DNA of 64,000 nt from Phycicoccus sp. HDW14 (GCF_011383005.1 NZ_CP049935.1:1550001-1614000); one strand, 5' to 3'. Shown: positions 11,223-23,324, counted from the stretch's first letter. The notes: generated by a model not told the origin, from the sequence alone. Made by a program: numbers and translations.

Positions 11223-13425
11223 ATGAGGAGGCGCGCCGGGCACGGTCGGCCGGGGCTGGAGCGCTGGGGACGGTTCGTCGCCGCGCACGCCCGCGCGCTG
11301 CTCGTCGGGTGGCTCGTCTTCGTCGCCGCCGGGTTCGCCGTCGCCCTCGGCGGCCTCGGCACCCCCAGCCTCTTCGACCGGCTCGACACCGGCGAGATCG
11401 TCGTCGACGGCGAGAACCAGTCCGGCCGGGCCGTGCTGTCCGAGGCCGGAGGCAGCGGCTTCAGCACGCACACGTTGCTCGTCGAGGGAGTCGACGTCTC
11501 CGACCCGGCCGTGGCCCGGGCGGCCACGACCGCCGTCCGTGACCTGCTGGCCGTCGACACCGTGCAGACGGCGGTCAACCCGTTCGTCGTGCCGGGCGGC
11601 CCCACGTCCGCCGCGGCCGCGCCGATGCTGCTCCACGGCAAGGCCTCGGCCGGCGGGTTCGCCACCGTCGTCACCTTCGACCCCGGCAACACCGCCGAGC
11701 AGGAGGACGCGGCGACCGCGAAGGCCGACGCGATCTTCGACCGCCTGGTGCGCGACACCGGCGCCACCTCCTCCGAGCGCGGTGGCCTGCGGGGGCTCGT
11801 CGACCGGATCGTCCACCAGGTCAAGGTCGACGGCCAGCGCGGCGAGGGCATCGCGCTGCCCGTGAGCTTCGCCGTCATGGTGTTCGTCTTCGGCGGCTTC
11901 CTCGCGGCCGGCTTCCCGGTGCTCGGTGCCGTCGCCTCGATCGCCGGGGCGCTGGCCTCGCTGCTCGGCTTCTCCTACCTGCTCGACCTCGACGCGACGG
12001 CCGTCAACGTCGTCACGGTGCTGGCCCTCGGCCTGTGCATCGACTACGGGCTGCTCGTCGTCAGCCGGTTCCGCGAGGAGATGCGGGCCCTGCTCGCCGG
12101 GCGCCCGGCGGCGGAGGCGAGCGCGTCCGAGGTCGCGGAGGCGACGGGTCGCACCCTCGAGCGCGCCGGGCGGACCGTGGTGTTCTCGGCCCTCACGGTG
12201 GCCATCTCGCTCGCCGGGCTGCTCTTCCTCGACATCGACTTCGTCCGGGCCGTCGCGCTGGCCGGGGTGTCGGTCGTCGTCGTGGCGCTGGCCGTGGCGC
12301 TCTCGCTCGTCCCGGCGCTCTGCGTGCTCGGCGCCCGGCGGCTGCTGCGTCGCGGCACCGAGGTCGGCGCCGACACCGGCGTCTTCTCCCGCCTCGCCGA
12401 GACCGTGCACCGCGTGCCGTGGGTGGTCATCGGGGTCGTCTCGGCGCTGCTCCTCGTCCTCGCCGCACCGGTCGGGGGATGCTGCTCACCGCCTCGGGCG
12501 CCGAGCTGCTCCCGAAGGGGACCCCGAGCGGACGTTCGTCGAGGACTTCGCGGATGGCTACCCGAGCCTCTCCGGGGCGCAGGTCGTCGTCGTCGCGAAG
12601 GCTCCCGAGGCCGACGTGCGGGCCTGGGCCGCGGGCGCCGCCGACCGGCCGGGGGTGGCCTCGCTCGACCCGGTGCGCGTGCTCGAGGGCGGCGTCGTCA
12701 CCGTCCCGTTCCACACCGGCGACAGCGGCACGGGCGCCTCCTCCCGCGAGCTCGTAGACTCGCTGCGCGCCGACCGCCCGCCCTTCGAGTCGTGGGTCGT
12801 CGGGCAGGCCTCGGGCATCCTCGACTTCCGGCAGGCCGTCGCCGACCGGGCGCCGTGGGCCGTCGGGGCGGTGGTCCTCGCGACCCTCGTCCTGCTCTTC
12901 CTCATGACGGGCTCGGTGATCGTGCCGGTCAAGGCGCTGGTGATGAACGTGCTCTCGCTCGGGGCCAGCCTCGGCGTGACCGTCTGGATCTTCCAGGAGG
13001 GCCACCTCGAGTCGCTGCTGCGGTTCACCTCGGCCGGCGGGCTGGAGAACACCATCCCGCTGCTCGTCGTCGCCTTCGGGTTCGGACTCTCGATGGACTA
13101 CGAGGTCTTCCTGCTCTCGCGGATCGTCGAGCTCCACGAGCAGGGCCGCAGCACCCACGAGGCGGTCGTCCTCGGGCTGCAGCGCTCCGGCCGGATCATC
13201 ACCTCGGCGGCGCTGCTCATGGTCATCGTCTTCTCGGGCTTCGCGGCCGGCGACCTGCTGGTCATGAAGCAGATGGGGGTCGCGCTCGTCCTCGCCATCA
13301 CCATCGACGCCACGCTCGTGCGGATGCTCCTCGTCCCCGCGACGATGGCGGTGCTCGGCCGGGCCAACTGGTGGGCGCCGGCCCCGCTGCGCCGGCTGCA
13401 CGAGCGGTTCGGGATCACCGAGTGA
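11223..13425 (+). CDS. MMPL-family RND-type membrane transporter (two apparent frameshifts)
   Basis: About 734 residues after correction; MMPL/RND superfamily exporter, known in actinobacteria for lipid or hydrophobic compound export. There is an N-terminal transmembrane helix (LLVGWLVFVAAGFAVALGG), a first periplasmic domain, then transmembrane blocks with proton-relay Asp-Tyr pairs in GLCIDYGLLVV and GLSMDYEVFLLSR. The frame breaks twice: at the GGGGG run 12474-12478 and at the CCCC run 12522-12525. Adding one base to each run gives a continuous PVGGMLLTASGAELLPKG then TPERTFVEDF, as expected for the family. The downstream GNAT gene overlaps by 4 bases. Confidence 0.9.
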
Positions 13426-14216
13426 GCACCCTGCGGCGGGTCACGACGCCCGACGAGCTGCTCCGGCTCACCGACGGGCACCCGGTGGCGGTGCTCGACA
13501 TCGGGTCCGGGCTGTCGGGGCCGGGCTGGTCGGTCGAGGACGCCGGCCGGGCCGTGCTCGTGCCGCGCCGGTCCGACCACGGCGTCCCGGGCGCGGCGGT
13601 GCTCGGCGACGAGGCGGGCATCGACGCGCTGTTCGCCGATGCCCGGGTACGGGAGTGGTTCCTGCACAGCGGTTCCCGGCACCTCAGCGCCCCGCGCGAG
13701 CACCAGCACGTCGTCGCCCGCCACCTCGACCTCGGCCGGCGGGGCGGTGACTGGGACTGGATGTGGACGCGCACCGCTCCCCCGACCGCGCCCGGCGAGG
13801 AGCGGGTCGTGCCCCTGCACCCGGGCGACCGCGAGGAGGCCACGGCCTTCCTCGCCGCCCACAGCCCGACCACGCACGGCCAGCCCTTCGCCCGGCCCGG
13901 GCAGCGGTGGGTCGGGGTCCGCGACGCCGACGGCGCGCTCCTGGCGTGCGGCGGCAGCGAGCCGTCGGAGGCGGGCACCCCCACGCTGGCCGGCATCGCG
14001 GTCGCCAGCGACCTCCGGCGCACCGGCCTCGGAGCCGCGGTGACCGCCGTCCTGACCCGCGAGGCGGTGTCCACCACGGGGGCCTGCGCGCTCGGGATGT
14101 TCGCCGACAACGACGCCGCCCGCAGCGTCTACGAGCGGCTCGGGTTCACGACCGGGATGCGCTGGCGCAGCCGATGGCTCGACACGCAGGCCCCTCCGCC
14201 CGCACCGCGTGCCTAG
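13422..14216 (+). CDS. GNAT-family N-acetyltransferase
   Basis: A 264-residue protein with the acetyltransferase fold in its C-terminal half. The acetyl-CoA loop lies in VASDLRRTGLGAAV (about residues 190-203) and the late GNAT strand in AARSVYERLGF (about 231-241). The N-terminal 130 residues are an extra domain of unknown role. GTG start overlaps the MMPL stop (GTGA), so it is translated with the transporter. Substrate unknown; the coupling suggests modification of something handled by the transporter, which is inference. Confidence 0.85.
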   Translation: MSTLRRVTTPDELLRLTDGHPVAVLDIGSGLSGPGWSVEDAGRAVLVPRRSDHGVPGAAVLGDEAGIDALFADARVREWFLHSGSRHLSAPREHQHVVARHLDLGRRGGDWDWMWTRTAPPTAPGEERVVPLHPGDREEATAFLAAHSPTTHGQPFARPGQRWVGVRDADGALLACGGSEPSEAGTPTLAGIAVASDLRRTGLGAAVTAVLTREAVSTTGACALGMFADNDAARSVYERLGFTTGMRWRSRWLDTQAPPPAPRA

Positions 14217-14251
14217 GCTGGAACGGTCCGACCACGACCGAAAGGTGAGAG

Positions 14252-15076
14252 ATGCCCACCGTCAGCAACGGCTCCCACGAGATCCACTACGACGACCACG
14301 GCGGTGACGGCGCTCCCGTCGTCCTCATCCACGGCTGGCCCCTGAGCGGCGAGTCGTGGTCGGCCACCGTGCCGGCCCTCCTCGACGCCGGCCACCGCGT
14401 CGTCACCTACGACCGGCGCGGCTTCGGCCGGTCCGGCAAGCCCGGCGAGGGCTCGTCCTACGACTACGACACGCTCACGTCCGACCTCGACGCCCTGGTG
14501 CGCGAGCTCGACCTCACCGATGTCGCGCTCGTCGGCTTCTCGATGGGCGGAGGCGAGGTCGCCCGCTACCTCGGCACCCACGGCGAGGACCGCGTGCGGG
14601 CCGCCGTCTTCGCGGCCGCCATCCCCCCGTGCCTCAAGAAGGACGACGAGCATCCCGACGGCGCGCTCGACGACGCGACGGTCGAGGGGTGGCAGCAGCA
14701 GCTGCGTGCCGACCCGCCCGGCTTCCTCGACGGCTTCGTCACGAACTTCTACTCGGCCGGCGAGGAGCTGAAGGTCAGCGAGGAGCAGCGCCAGGCCGCC
14801 GTCGCGCTGGCCGCGCAGGCCGAGGTGCACGCCGCCGCCTCGTGCATCCGCAGCTGGGTCGAGGACTTCACGGGCGACCTCGCGAAGGTCACCGTGCCCA
14901 CCCTCGTCATCCACGGCGACTCCGACGGCATCGTGCCGCTCGAGGTCTCCGGGCAGCGGACCGCCGAGCAGGTCGCGGGCGCGCGGCTGCACGTCATCGA
15001 GGGCGGTCCGCACGGCATCAACGACTCGCACACCGAGGAGTTCAACCGCGAGCTGCTGGCCTTCCTCGCCCGTTGA
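14252..15076 (+). CDS. Alpha/beta hydrolase, non-heme chloroperoxidase/esterase type
   Basis: A 274-residue alpha/beta hydrolase. The oxyanion HGW motif is in VVLIHGWPLSG (residues 26-36), the nucleophile in GFSMGGGEVARYL (about 95-107), the acid in IHGDSDGIVP (about 222-231) and the histidine in GGPHGIN (about 253-259). GFSMGGGE is characteristic of the cofactor-free haloperoxidase/aryl esterase subgroup. A ribosome-binding site (GAAAGGTGAG) is 5 bases before the ATG. Natural substrate unknown. Confidence 0.88.
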   Translation: MPTVSNGSHEIHYDDHGGDGAPVVLIHGWPLSGESWSATVPALLDAGHRVVTYDRRGFGRSGKPGEGSSYDYDTLTSDLDALVRELDLTDVALVGFSMGGGEVARYLGTHGEDRVRAAVFAAAIPPCLKKDDEHPDGALDDATVEGWQQQLRADPPGFLDGFVTNFYSAGEELKVSEEQRQAAVALAAQAEVHAAASCIRSWVEDFTGDLAKVTVPTLVIHGDSDGIVPLEVSGQRTAEQVAGARLHVIEGGPHGINDSHTEEFNRELLAFLAR

Positions 15077-15099
15077 CGGAGGGGGCCACGTCACCCCAC

Positions 15100-15167
15100 C
15101 CCGTCGAAGGTACAGAACACGCCGTCCGGACCTGCGTCCATACGGCGTGTTCTGTACTTTCGACGGG
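15100..15167. terminator. Long hairpin between convergent genes (candidate bidirectional terminator)
   Basis: Twenty-six bases at 15100-15125 (from CCCGTCGAAGG to ACGCCGT) are inverted at 15142-15167 with 25 of 26 matches; the single mismatch would be G-U in the plus-strand RNA. The 16-base loop contains a further GGAC/GTCC pair. It starts 24 bases after the hydrolase stop and ends 3 bases before the aspS stop, so it can end transcription from both sides. There is no T-tract, and the stem is much longer than usual. Confidence 0.8.
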
Positions 15168-15169
15168 TC

Positions 15170-16990
15170 TCAGCCGGCGTTGGAGGCCTCGGCCGTCGCG
15201 TCGGGTCCGGTCTTCGGCTCGGGCTTGGCGTCGATGCCCGCCTCGGTGCGCTGCTCCGGCGTGATGGGCGCCGGGGCGTCGGTCAGCGGGTCGTAGCCGC
15301 CACCGGACTTCGGGAAGGCGATGACGTCGCGGATGGACTCGAAACCGCCGAGCAGCATGACGATGCGATCCCACCCGAAGGCGATGCCGCCGTGCGGCGG
15401 GGCGCCGAACTGGAAGGCGTCGAGGAGGAAGCCGAACTTCTCCTGCGCGTCCTCCTCGGACAGGCCCATGACCTTGAAGACCCGCTCCTGCACGTCGCGG
15501 CGGTGGATACGGATGGACCCGCCGCCGATCTCGTTGCCGTTGCAGACCATGTCGTAGGCGTAGGCGAGCGCCGGCCCGGGGTCGGTGTCGAAGGTGTCGA
15601 GGAACTCGGCCTTGGGCGAGGTGAAGGCGTGGTGCACCGCCGTCCACGCGCCGGACCCGACGGCGACGTCACCGGCGGCGACGGCCTCGGACGCGGGCTC
15701 GAACAGCGGGGCGTCGAGGACCCAGAGGAAGCTCCAGGCGTCCTCGTCGACGAGCCCGCACCGCTTGCCGATCTCGAGGCGCGCGGCACCGAGCAGCGCC
15801 CGCGACGAGCGCGTCGCGCCGGCGGCGAAGAACACGCAGTCGCCCGGCTGGGCGCCGACGTGCGCGGCGAGGCCGGCGACCTCGGTCTCGGAGAGGTTCT
15901 TGGCGACCGGGCCTCCGAGGGTGCCGTCCTCCTGGACGAGGACGTACGCGAGGCCCCGGGCCCCGCGCTGCTTGGCCCACTCCTGCCAGGCGTCGAGCTG
16001 CTTGCGCGGCTGGCTCGCCCCACCGGGCATGACGACGGCCCCGACGTACTCGGACTGGAAGACGCGGAACGGGGTGTCGCGGAAGTACTCCGTGCACTCG
16101 ACGAGCTCCTGGCCGAAGCGCAGGTCGGGCTTGTCGGACCCGAAGCGGCGCGTGGCCTCGGCGTAGGTCATCCGCTCGAACGGGGTCGACAGGTCGACGC
16201 CGATGAGCTGCCAGATCTCGCGGACCACGGCCTCGCCGAGCTCGAGGACGTCGTCCTGCTCGACGAAGGACATCTCGATGTCGAGCTGGGTGAACTCGGG
16301 CTGCCGGTCGGCGCGGAAGTCCTCGTCGCGGTAGCAGCGGGCGATCTGGTAGTACCGCTCCATCCCGGCGACCATGAGGAGCTGCTTGAACAGCTGCGGG
16401 CTCTGCGGCAGGGCGTACCAGGAACCGGGCGCCAACCGCGCCGGCACGAGGAAGTCGCGGGCGCCCTCGGGGGTCGAGCGGGTGAGGGTGGGCGTCTCGA
16501 TCTCGACGAAGTCGCGGTCGCCGAGCACCCGGCGGGCTGCGGCGTTGACCTTGCTGCGCAGCCGGATGGCGTGGCCGGCCGAGTGCGCGCCGGGGCGGCG
16601 CAGGTCGAGGTAGCGGTGCTTGAGGCGGGCCTCCTCGCCGACGGTGACGCGCTCGTCGACCTGGAAGGGCAGCGGCGCGGAGGCGTTGAGCACCTCGATC
16701 TCGCGGGCGACGACCTCGACCTCGCCGGTGGGCAGGTCGGGGTTGACGTTGCGCTCCTCGCGCGCGGTGACCTCGCCGGTCACCTTGACGACGTACTCGC
16801 TGCGCAGGTCGTGGGCGGCCCCGGTGAGCACCTCGTCGCGCGCGACGACCTGGACGACCCCGCTGGCGTCGCGCAGGTCGACGAAGGCCACGCCGCCGTG
16901 GTCGCGCCGCTTGGCCACCCAGCCGGTGAGCGTGACGGTCTGGCCGGTGTGGGCGGCACGCAGGGTGCCGGCCTCGTGGGTGCGGAGCAC
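15170..16990 (-). CDS. aspS: Aspartyl-tRNA synthetase AspS
   Basis: A 606-residue class II synthetase. It has the N-terminal OB-fold anticodon-binding domain ([24 protein letters not shown]), the catalytic [11 protein letters not shown] flipping loop, motif 2 in [20 protein letters not shown], a bacterial GAD-type insertion, and motif 3 near [15 protein letters not shown]. At about 600 residues it is the bacterial type, which in many actinobacteria is non-discriminating (Asp/Asn), depending on gatCAB, not visible here. The C-terminus has a short disordered tail. Confidence 0.96.
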   Translation of the reverse strand: MLRTHEAGTLRAAHTGQTVTLTGWVAKRRDHGGVAFVDLRDASGVVQVVARDEVLTGAAHDLRSEYVVKVTGEVTAREERNVNPDLPTGEVEVVAREIEVLNASAPLPFQVDERVTVGEEARLKHRYLDLRRPGAHSAGHAIRLRSKVNAAARRVLGDRDFVEIETPTLTRSTPEGARDFLVPARLAPGSWYALPQSPQLFKQLLMVAGMERYYQIARCYRDEDFRADRQPEFTQLDIEMSFVEQDDVLELGEAVVREIWQLIGVDLSTPFERMTYAEATRRFGSDKPDLRFGQELVECTEYFRDTPFRVFQSEYVGAVVMPGGASQPRKQLDAWQEWAKQRGARGLAYVLVQEDGTLGGPVAKNLSETEVAGLAAHVGAQPGDCVFFAAGATRSSRALLGAARLEIGKRCGLVDEDAWSFLWVLDAPLFEPASEAVAAGDVAVGSGAWTAVHHAFTSPKAEFLDTFDTDPGPALAYAYDMVCNGNEIGGGSIRIHRRDVQERVFKVMGLSEEDAQEKFGFLLDAFQFGAPPHGGIAFGWDRIVMLLGGFESIRDVIAFPKSGGGYDPLTDAPAPITPEQRTEAGIDAKPEPKTGPDATAEASNAG

Positions 16991-17043
16991 GGAGTGGGGT
17001 CCTTCGTCTGTCGGGAGGGGTCGGCGTCCATCCTACGGACCGG

Positions 17044-17080
17044 GCCGGACCTCCCAGAAACGGGATTCCCGCGGTCCGGC
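17044..17080. promoter_or_regulatory. Nested inverted repeats upstream of divergent genes (possible operator)
   Basis: The 134-base gap between aspS (minus) and the plus-strand repeat-protein gene holds GCCGGACC (17044-17051) inverted as GGTCCGGC (17073-17080), enclosing a small dyad CGGGA-T-TCCCG at 17061-17071. A TAGCAT hexamer lies just upstream of the 17125 start. The symmetry and position suggest an operator, but GC-rich chance pairing cannot be excluded. Confidence 0.4.
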
Positions 17081-17124
17081 ACGTCGACCTGCGCGGCCGG
17101 GGGCGCCCGTCCTAGCATGCGGGC

Positions 17125-18075
17125 ATGGCTGACCCGGCACCTCCGCCGGTCACCGACCTCGCGACCGTCTTCCCCGACCTCGACCGCATCCGCCGGCGCG
17201 CCCTCTCGGGCGACCTCGCCGGGGCCGTCGACGACATCGCCCTGCTCGGCGACCGGCGCTCCCCCGACCAGGGCGTCGCGTGGGACGTCCTCGCGCGCAG
17301 CGACGGGCTCGACGACGTCGTCGCGGCCCGGCTCGCCGCGGACCCCCACGACCACACCGCCCGCACCCTGCAGGCCCACCGGCTGCTCCTCGCCGCCGAG
17401 GAGGCCGCCGGCGAGCCGGGGTCCGAGGTGACGGCCGAGGCCTTCGCGCTGGTCCACGACCGGCTGCGGCAGGCCGAGCAGGTCCTCCTGCGGCTGTGCG
17501 CCGAGGACCCCACCGACCCCCAGCCGTGGGTCCTGCGGCTCTGGTCCGCCGGGCAGCTCGCCCTGCCGCCCGGTGAGGTGCGCCGCCGCTGGGCCCGGCT
17601 GCACGCCCTCGACCCGCAGCACGCCGTCGGGCGGCGCCTCCTCGTGCGCGCCCTCGCCCCGGCACCCGGCGGGTCGTGGGACGACGCGCTCACCGCCGCC
17701 CGCGAGGCCGCCGGGGCGGCCCCCGCCGGTGGCGTCGAGGGGACGGTGCTCGCCGCGGCGCACCTCGCCCGCTGGCGCTTCGAGGGGTCCGGCCGTGACC
17801 GCGGGTACCTCCGGCGCAAGGAGGTGCTCACCGAGCTCGAGGAGGTCGCCGACCGGTTCCGCGCGCTGCCGTGCCCCTCGCAGCTGGCCTGGGTCCAGGC
17901 GCACTCCGAGCTCGCCGTGCTCTTCGGCGTCGCGGGGCGCACCGACCGCGCCCGCTCCCACTTCCGCGTCCTCGGCGGCGTCGTCGACGCCTCGGCCTGG
18001 GGGGCGGCGGGGCACCACCGCGACGCCCTCGCGACGCTGCGTGCCGAGGCCCTGACCGAGGGAGAGGGCCGATGA
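17125..18075 (+). CDS. Hypothetical helical-repeat (TPR-like) protein
   Basis: A 316-residue soluble, alanine/arginine/leucine-rich protein with many short amphipathic helices, for example RRALSGDLAGAVDDIALLG near residue 24 and DDALTAAREAAGAAP. The pattern resembles TPR or SEL1-like repeats but I see no full consensus unit. No signal peptide or membrane segment. Its stop overlaps the ATG of the M16-like gene (ATGA), so the two are translationally coupled. The coupling suggests a scaffold or adaptor role with the peptidase-like partner, which is inference. Confidence 0.7.
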   Translation: MADPAPPPVTDLATVFPDLDRIRRRALSGDLAGAVDDIALLGDRRSPDQGVAWDVLARSDGLDDVVAARLAADPHDHTARTLQAHRLLLAAEEAAGEPGSEVTAEAFALVHDRLRQAEQVLLRLCAEDPTDPQPWVLRLWSAGQLALPPGEVRRRWARLHALDPQHAVGRRLLVRALAPAPGGSWDDALTAAREAAGAAPAGGVEGTVLAAAHLARWRFEGSGRDRGYLRRKEVLTELEEVADRFRALPCPSQLAWVQAHSELAVLFGVAGRTDRARSHFRVLGGVVDASAWGAAGHHRDALATLRAEALTEGEGR

Positions 18076-19581
18076 CCGTGCGCGAGACCGAGGTCGGCGG
18101 GCTGCCCACGCTGCATGCCCCGCGCGACGACGACGAGTGCACGGCCGGGCTGCTCTTCCGCGTCGGCGGCGCCGACGAGAACCTCGCCGTGCGCGGCGTC
18201 ACCCACCTCGTCGAGCACCTCGCGCTGCGCGGTGCGGACCTGCCCCCGAGCACCGGCACGGCGCCCTCGACGACGTCGTCACCGGCTTCTCCGCCACCGG
18301 CTCCCCGAGCACGTCGCCGGGGTCCTCAACGCCGTCTGCGGTGCCCTGCGCCGACCGCCGCTCGAGCACCTCGAGGAGGAGCGCGAGGTCCTGCGCGCCG
18401 AGGAGCTGGCGCGTACCGACGGGGCCACCCGGGTGGCGGCGATGATGCGCTGGGGTGCCACCGGCCGCGGGCTGTCGTCCTACCCCGAGGTCGGGCTGGG
18501 CGGACTCGACGAGGACGTCGTCGGCATCTGGTCCTCGGCGGCGTTCACCCGCGCCAACGTCGTGCTCTGGGTCAGCGCCCGGGAGATCCCCTTCGGGCTC
18601 GACCTCGCCCTGCCGCAGGGCGAGCTGCCGCCGCTGCCCCCGGACCCCACGGTGCTCCCGCGCACCCCGGCGTGGTTCGTCGTCCCGGGCACCGACCTCG
18701 TGCACCTCACCGGGCTCGTGCCGCGCGGGCCGGCCGCCGAGGTCCTCGGGCACCTGCTCCAGCGGGCGCTCACGTCCGAGCTCGCGGCGTCCGGCGCCTC
18801 GGCCGTCGTCCGCGTCGAGCCGCACGACGCACGCCTCGCCCTCGTCCGTGTGCTCGTCGAGGGGAACCCGCGCGTCCGCGAGGGGCTCGGCGGCGCGGTC
18901 GTCGACGCGCTCGCCCGCGTGCGGTGGGGTCGGCTGGGGGCCGAGGACCGCGACGCCGTCGAGCGCGCCGTGGAGGCGGCCGACCGCCCGGACCACGACC
19001 CCGAGCTCCTGCTGGCCCGGGCCGCCGACCACCTGCTCGGACGCCCGACCCCGGCCCGCGAGCAGCGCGTCGCCGCCCTGCGGGCCGTGAGCGCGGACGC
19101 CGTGCGGGCCGCGGCCGAGGCGCTCCACGACAGCGCCCTCGCCCAGGTGCCCGTGCCGGGCCTGGACTGGGCCGGGTTCTCGGCGGCGCCCTCCGGGTCG
19201 TCCAGCGCCGTCGAGGGACGCGAGCACCCGGTGCGGGGCGGGGGCCGGACCACCCTGCTCGTCGGGGTCGAGGGCGTCACCCTGCGCTCGGCCGCCGGGC
19301 TGGTCACCGTGCGCTACCGCGACCTCGCCGCGATGGAGGCCTTCGACGACGGCGGCCGCTGGCTCGTGGGGCGCGACGGCTTCCGCGTGCACGTCGAGCC
19401 GACCGTCTACCAGATCGGGCCCGAGGACGTGGCCCGCATCGACGAGGCGGTCGACGCCGCACGGGTCGTGCGCCTCCCGGCGCGGCCGGCCGACCGGCTG
19501 CCCCGGCCGGCCGAGGCACCCGCCGCCGGGCGACGCGGCCTGGCCTCCCGGCTGCACGGGCTGCGCGGCCGCCGGGGCTGA
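18072..19581 (+). CDS. M16 (insulinase)-like zinc metallopeptidase (two apparent frameshifts)
   Basis: About 503 residues after correction. The N-terminal part has the inverted zinc motif HLVEH (HxxEH) at about residue 45 and a downstream EEEREVLRAEE stretch supplying a candidate third ligand, spaced roughly ten residues shorter than in canonical M16. The frame is broken at the CCCCC run 18243-18247 and the CCCC run 18303-18306. One base added to each joins GADLPP to EHRHGALDDVVTGFSATGSP and then EHVAGVLNAV. The rest has an M16-like alpha/beta layout without a second metal site. Coupled to the upstream repeat protein. Substrate unknown. Confidence 0.78.
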
Positions 19582-19623
19582 GGCTCGGCCGCCGGCACCA
19601 CGGCTGCCGACCCCACGGCCGGC

Positions 19624-20349
19624 TCAGGTGCGGTGCGGCGGCAGCAGGCAGACCTCGTTGCCCGACGGGTCGGTGAGCAGCCGCCAGGGCAGCTCGCCCC
19701 ACCCGGGGTCGTACTCGTGGCCCCCGAGGTCGAGGGCCAGGGCCACCGCGTCGTCGAGGTCCTCCCCCGCCGCCAGCCGCACGTCGAGGTGGAGGCGGTT
19801 CTTCACGCCGGCCGGCTTGGGCGCCTGCTCGGGACACAGCTCGAGCAGCGGCCCGTGACCGCTCGGGTGGCGCAGCGCGGCGGGCATCTGGGTGTCCTCG
19901 GGGACCCAGCCGGACAGGGCGGTCCAGAAGGCGAGGTCGCGCTCGACGTCGGCGCTGTCGAGCGGCAGGGCCGCGACCGGGCTGCCGGTGCGGTACTCAG
20001 GGCGGTGCTCCATGACGCAGAACGGGTTGCCCTCGGGGTCGGCGAGCACCACCCACGGCACGTCACCCTGCCCGATGTCGAGGTGGCGGGCCCCGAGCGA
20101 CAGGGCCTGCCGGACCACCTCGTCCTGCCGGTCGCCGCCGAGCAGGTCGAGGTGCAGCCGCGGTGCCGGGGCCACGGGTTCGGGGACCCGCGTCATGCAG
20201 AGGTCGAGCACCGGGGCGCCCTCGGGCGAGAGCCGGGTCTCGACGACGTCGGGCTCGTCGGTGAGCCGCCGACCACCGAGCAGGGCCTCCCAGAAGCCAC
20301 CGAGCAGGTGCGGGTCGTGGGCGTCGAGGACGAGGTTCTCCAGCTCCAT
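19624..20349 (-). CDS. VOC-superfamily protein with two glyoxalase-like domains
   Basis: A 241-residue protein made of two tandem VOC modules. Module 1 (residues 1-115) runs from LENLVLDAHDPHLLGGFWEALLG to the strand DPEGNPFCVMEH. Module 2 (about 125-240) repeats the pattern from SADVERDLAFWTALSGW to DPSGNEVCLLPP. The repeated HLDL/HLDV and DPxGN signatures identify the fold. Actinobacteria carry many such genes with unknown ligands, among them antibiotic-binding proteins. The ATG of MELENLV was chosen over a longer frame lacking homology. Convergent with the M16-like gene. Confidence 0.85.
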   Translation of the reverse strand: MELENLVLDAHDPHLLGGFWEALLGGRRLTDEPDVVETRLSPEGAPVLDLCMTRVPEPVAPAPRLHLDLLGGDRQDEVVRQALSLGARHLDIGQGDVPWVVLADPEGNPFCVMEHRPEYRTGSPVAALPLDSADVERDLAFWTALSGWVPEDTQMPAALRHPSGHGPLLELCPEQAPKPAGVKNRLHLDVRLAAGEDLDDAVALALDLGGHEYDPGWGELPWRLLTDPSGNEVCLLPPHRT

Positions 20350-20377
20350 CCCCGATTCGTACCACCGACCGCCGACG

Positions 20378-20863
20378 TCAGGGGGTGGGAGCCTCGGGGC
20401 CGACGTAGAACCAGCGTCCGGCACGCCGGGCGAACGCGCTCCGCTCGTGCACCTCGCCGCGCTGGCGCGTGCGCCCCTCACCGGCCACCCAGCGGGCACG
20501 GAACTCGACGACGCCGGCGTCCTGCCCCGGCCCTCCGTCGACGACGTCGAGCACCTCGAGGCCGACCCAGCGCACCCACGGCTCGGGGTCGACGTGCTCG
20601 GGACGGGTGCGCGGGTGCCAGGTGCGGAAGAGGTGGTCGCCGTCGGCCAGGGCGTAGGCCGTGTACCGCGAGCGCATCAGGGCCTCGGCGGTGGCGGCGA
20701 CCCGCTCCCCCTCGATGACCGGGGCGCAGCACTCGCCGAGCGTGGCGCCACGCGGCAGCCCGCCGCAGGGGCATCCGGTGGCGCGGTCGAGCGCCTCGTC
20801 GGACCCGCCGGAGACCTTGAGCCAGGCCGCCGACCCCCTGCTCGCCCCGAAGGTCTCGCCCAC
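20378..20863 (-). CDS. YchJ family (UPF0225) protein
   Basis: About 161 residues. The YchJ pattern is present: an SEC-C-like cysteine motif CPCGG ... ECCAP near residues 30-45, then ALMRSRYTAYALADGDHLFRTWHP, which is the family hallmark, and a C-terminal FRARW ... HERSAF ... WFYVG stretch. The GTG start (VGETFG) has a GGGAGG ribosome-binding site 8 bases upstream; a longer in-frame start at 20932 is possible. The SEC-C motif probably binds zinc. Function unknown; the fold is NTF2-like. Confidence 0.82.
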   Translation of the reverse strand: MGETFGASRGSAAWLKVSGGSDEALDRATGCPCGGLPRGATLGECCAPVIEGERVAATAEALMRSRYTAYALADGDHLFRTWHPRTRPEHVDPEPWVRWVGLEVLDVVDGGPGQDAGVVEFRARWVAGEGRTRQRGEVHERSAFARRAGRWFYVGPEAPTP

Positions 20864-20959
20864 CGACTCATCCTCCCACGCGCTGGTCGCCGTCACGCAG
20901 GGCCCGATACCCACCGGGGGCACCCGGCACACCCTCGCGGCGGCCGGACCCCGCGGCGG

Positions 20960-21593
20960 TCAGCGCGCAGAGCGTCCCGGGCTGCGGGAGGGCCAGGGCG
21001 CGTCGGCCGGGCGCAGACCGCTCCAGCCGCGGGCGCGCAGGGCCTCGGCGGCCAGGACGGCGATGACGAGGGTCGGGCTGTGCAGGCGCCCGGCGAGCAC
21101 GCCGGCGACGAGGTCGTCGAGCGGCACCCGGCGCACCGGCATCCCCAGCTCCTCGCCTTGCCGCTCGTGGCGCTCGGTCTCGGGGACCTCGGTGAGGTCG
21201 CGGGCCAGGTAGATCCGCAGCCCCTCGCTCGAACCGCCCGGTGAGGACCAGTGGTCGACGAGGGTCGCCCAGCGGCCGGCCTCGAGGTCGGCCTCCTCGT
21301 GCAGCTCGCGGGCGGCCGTGAGGTGCGGCGGCTCGCCGTCGACGTCGAGCAGCCCCGCGGGGACCTCCCAGTCGTACGCGGCCACGGGGTGCCGGTACTG
21401 CTGGATGACCACCGCCCGGTCGTCGTCGTCGAGCGCGAGGACCGCGACGGCGCCGGTGTGGTCGACGTAGTCGCGGGTCACGACGCCGGCCTCGCCGAGG
21501 TCGACGCGGTCGGTGCGCACGTCCCAGACGCGGCCGCGGAAGGACAGCGTGGACTCGACGACCGGCCGGCGCTCGAGCCGGTCGGCGAGGGGT

Positions 21594-21601
<8 letters not shown>
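20960..21601 (-). CDS. Nudix hydrolase, ADP-ribose pyrophosphatase type
   Basis: A 213-residue Nudix protein. The Nudix box is in [16 protein letters not shown] (residues about 98-113) with the preceding [13 protein letters not shown] loop, and [15 protein letters not shown] follows, which is typical of ADP-ribose pyrophosphatases. It hydrolyses ADP-ribose to AMP and ribose-5-phosphate in related enzymes. The GTG start (VPEPLADRL) overlaps the pyrG C-terminus by 8 bases. pyrG followed by this Nudix gene matches the M. tuberculosis Rv1699-Rv1700 order. Confidence 0.9.
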
Positions 21602-23317
<1,716 letters not shown>

Positions 23318-23324
23318 CGATACG

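Noticed and set aside
11223-13425. MMPL gene as two separate or decayed genes
   Set aside because: Two one-base corrections in homopolymer runs give a single family-typical 734-residue protein, the same error pattern as in essential genes nearby.
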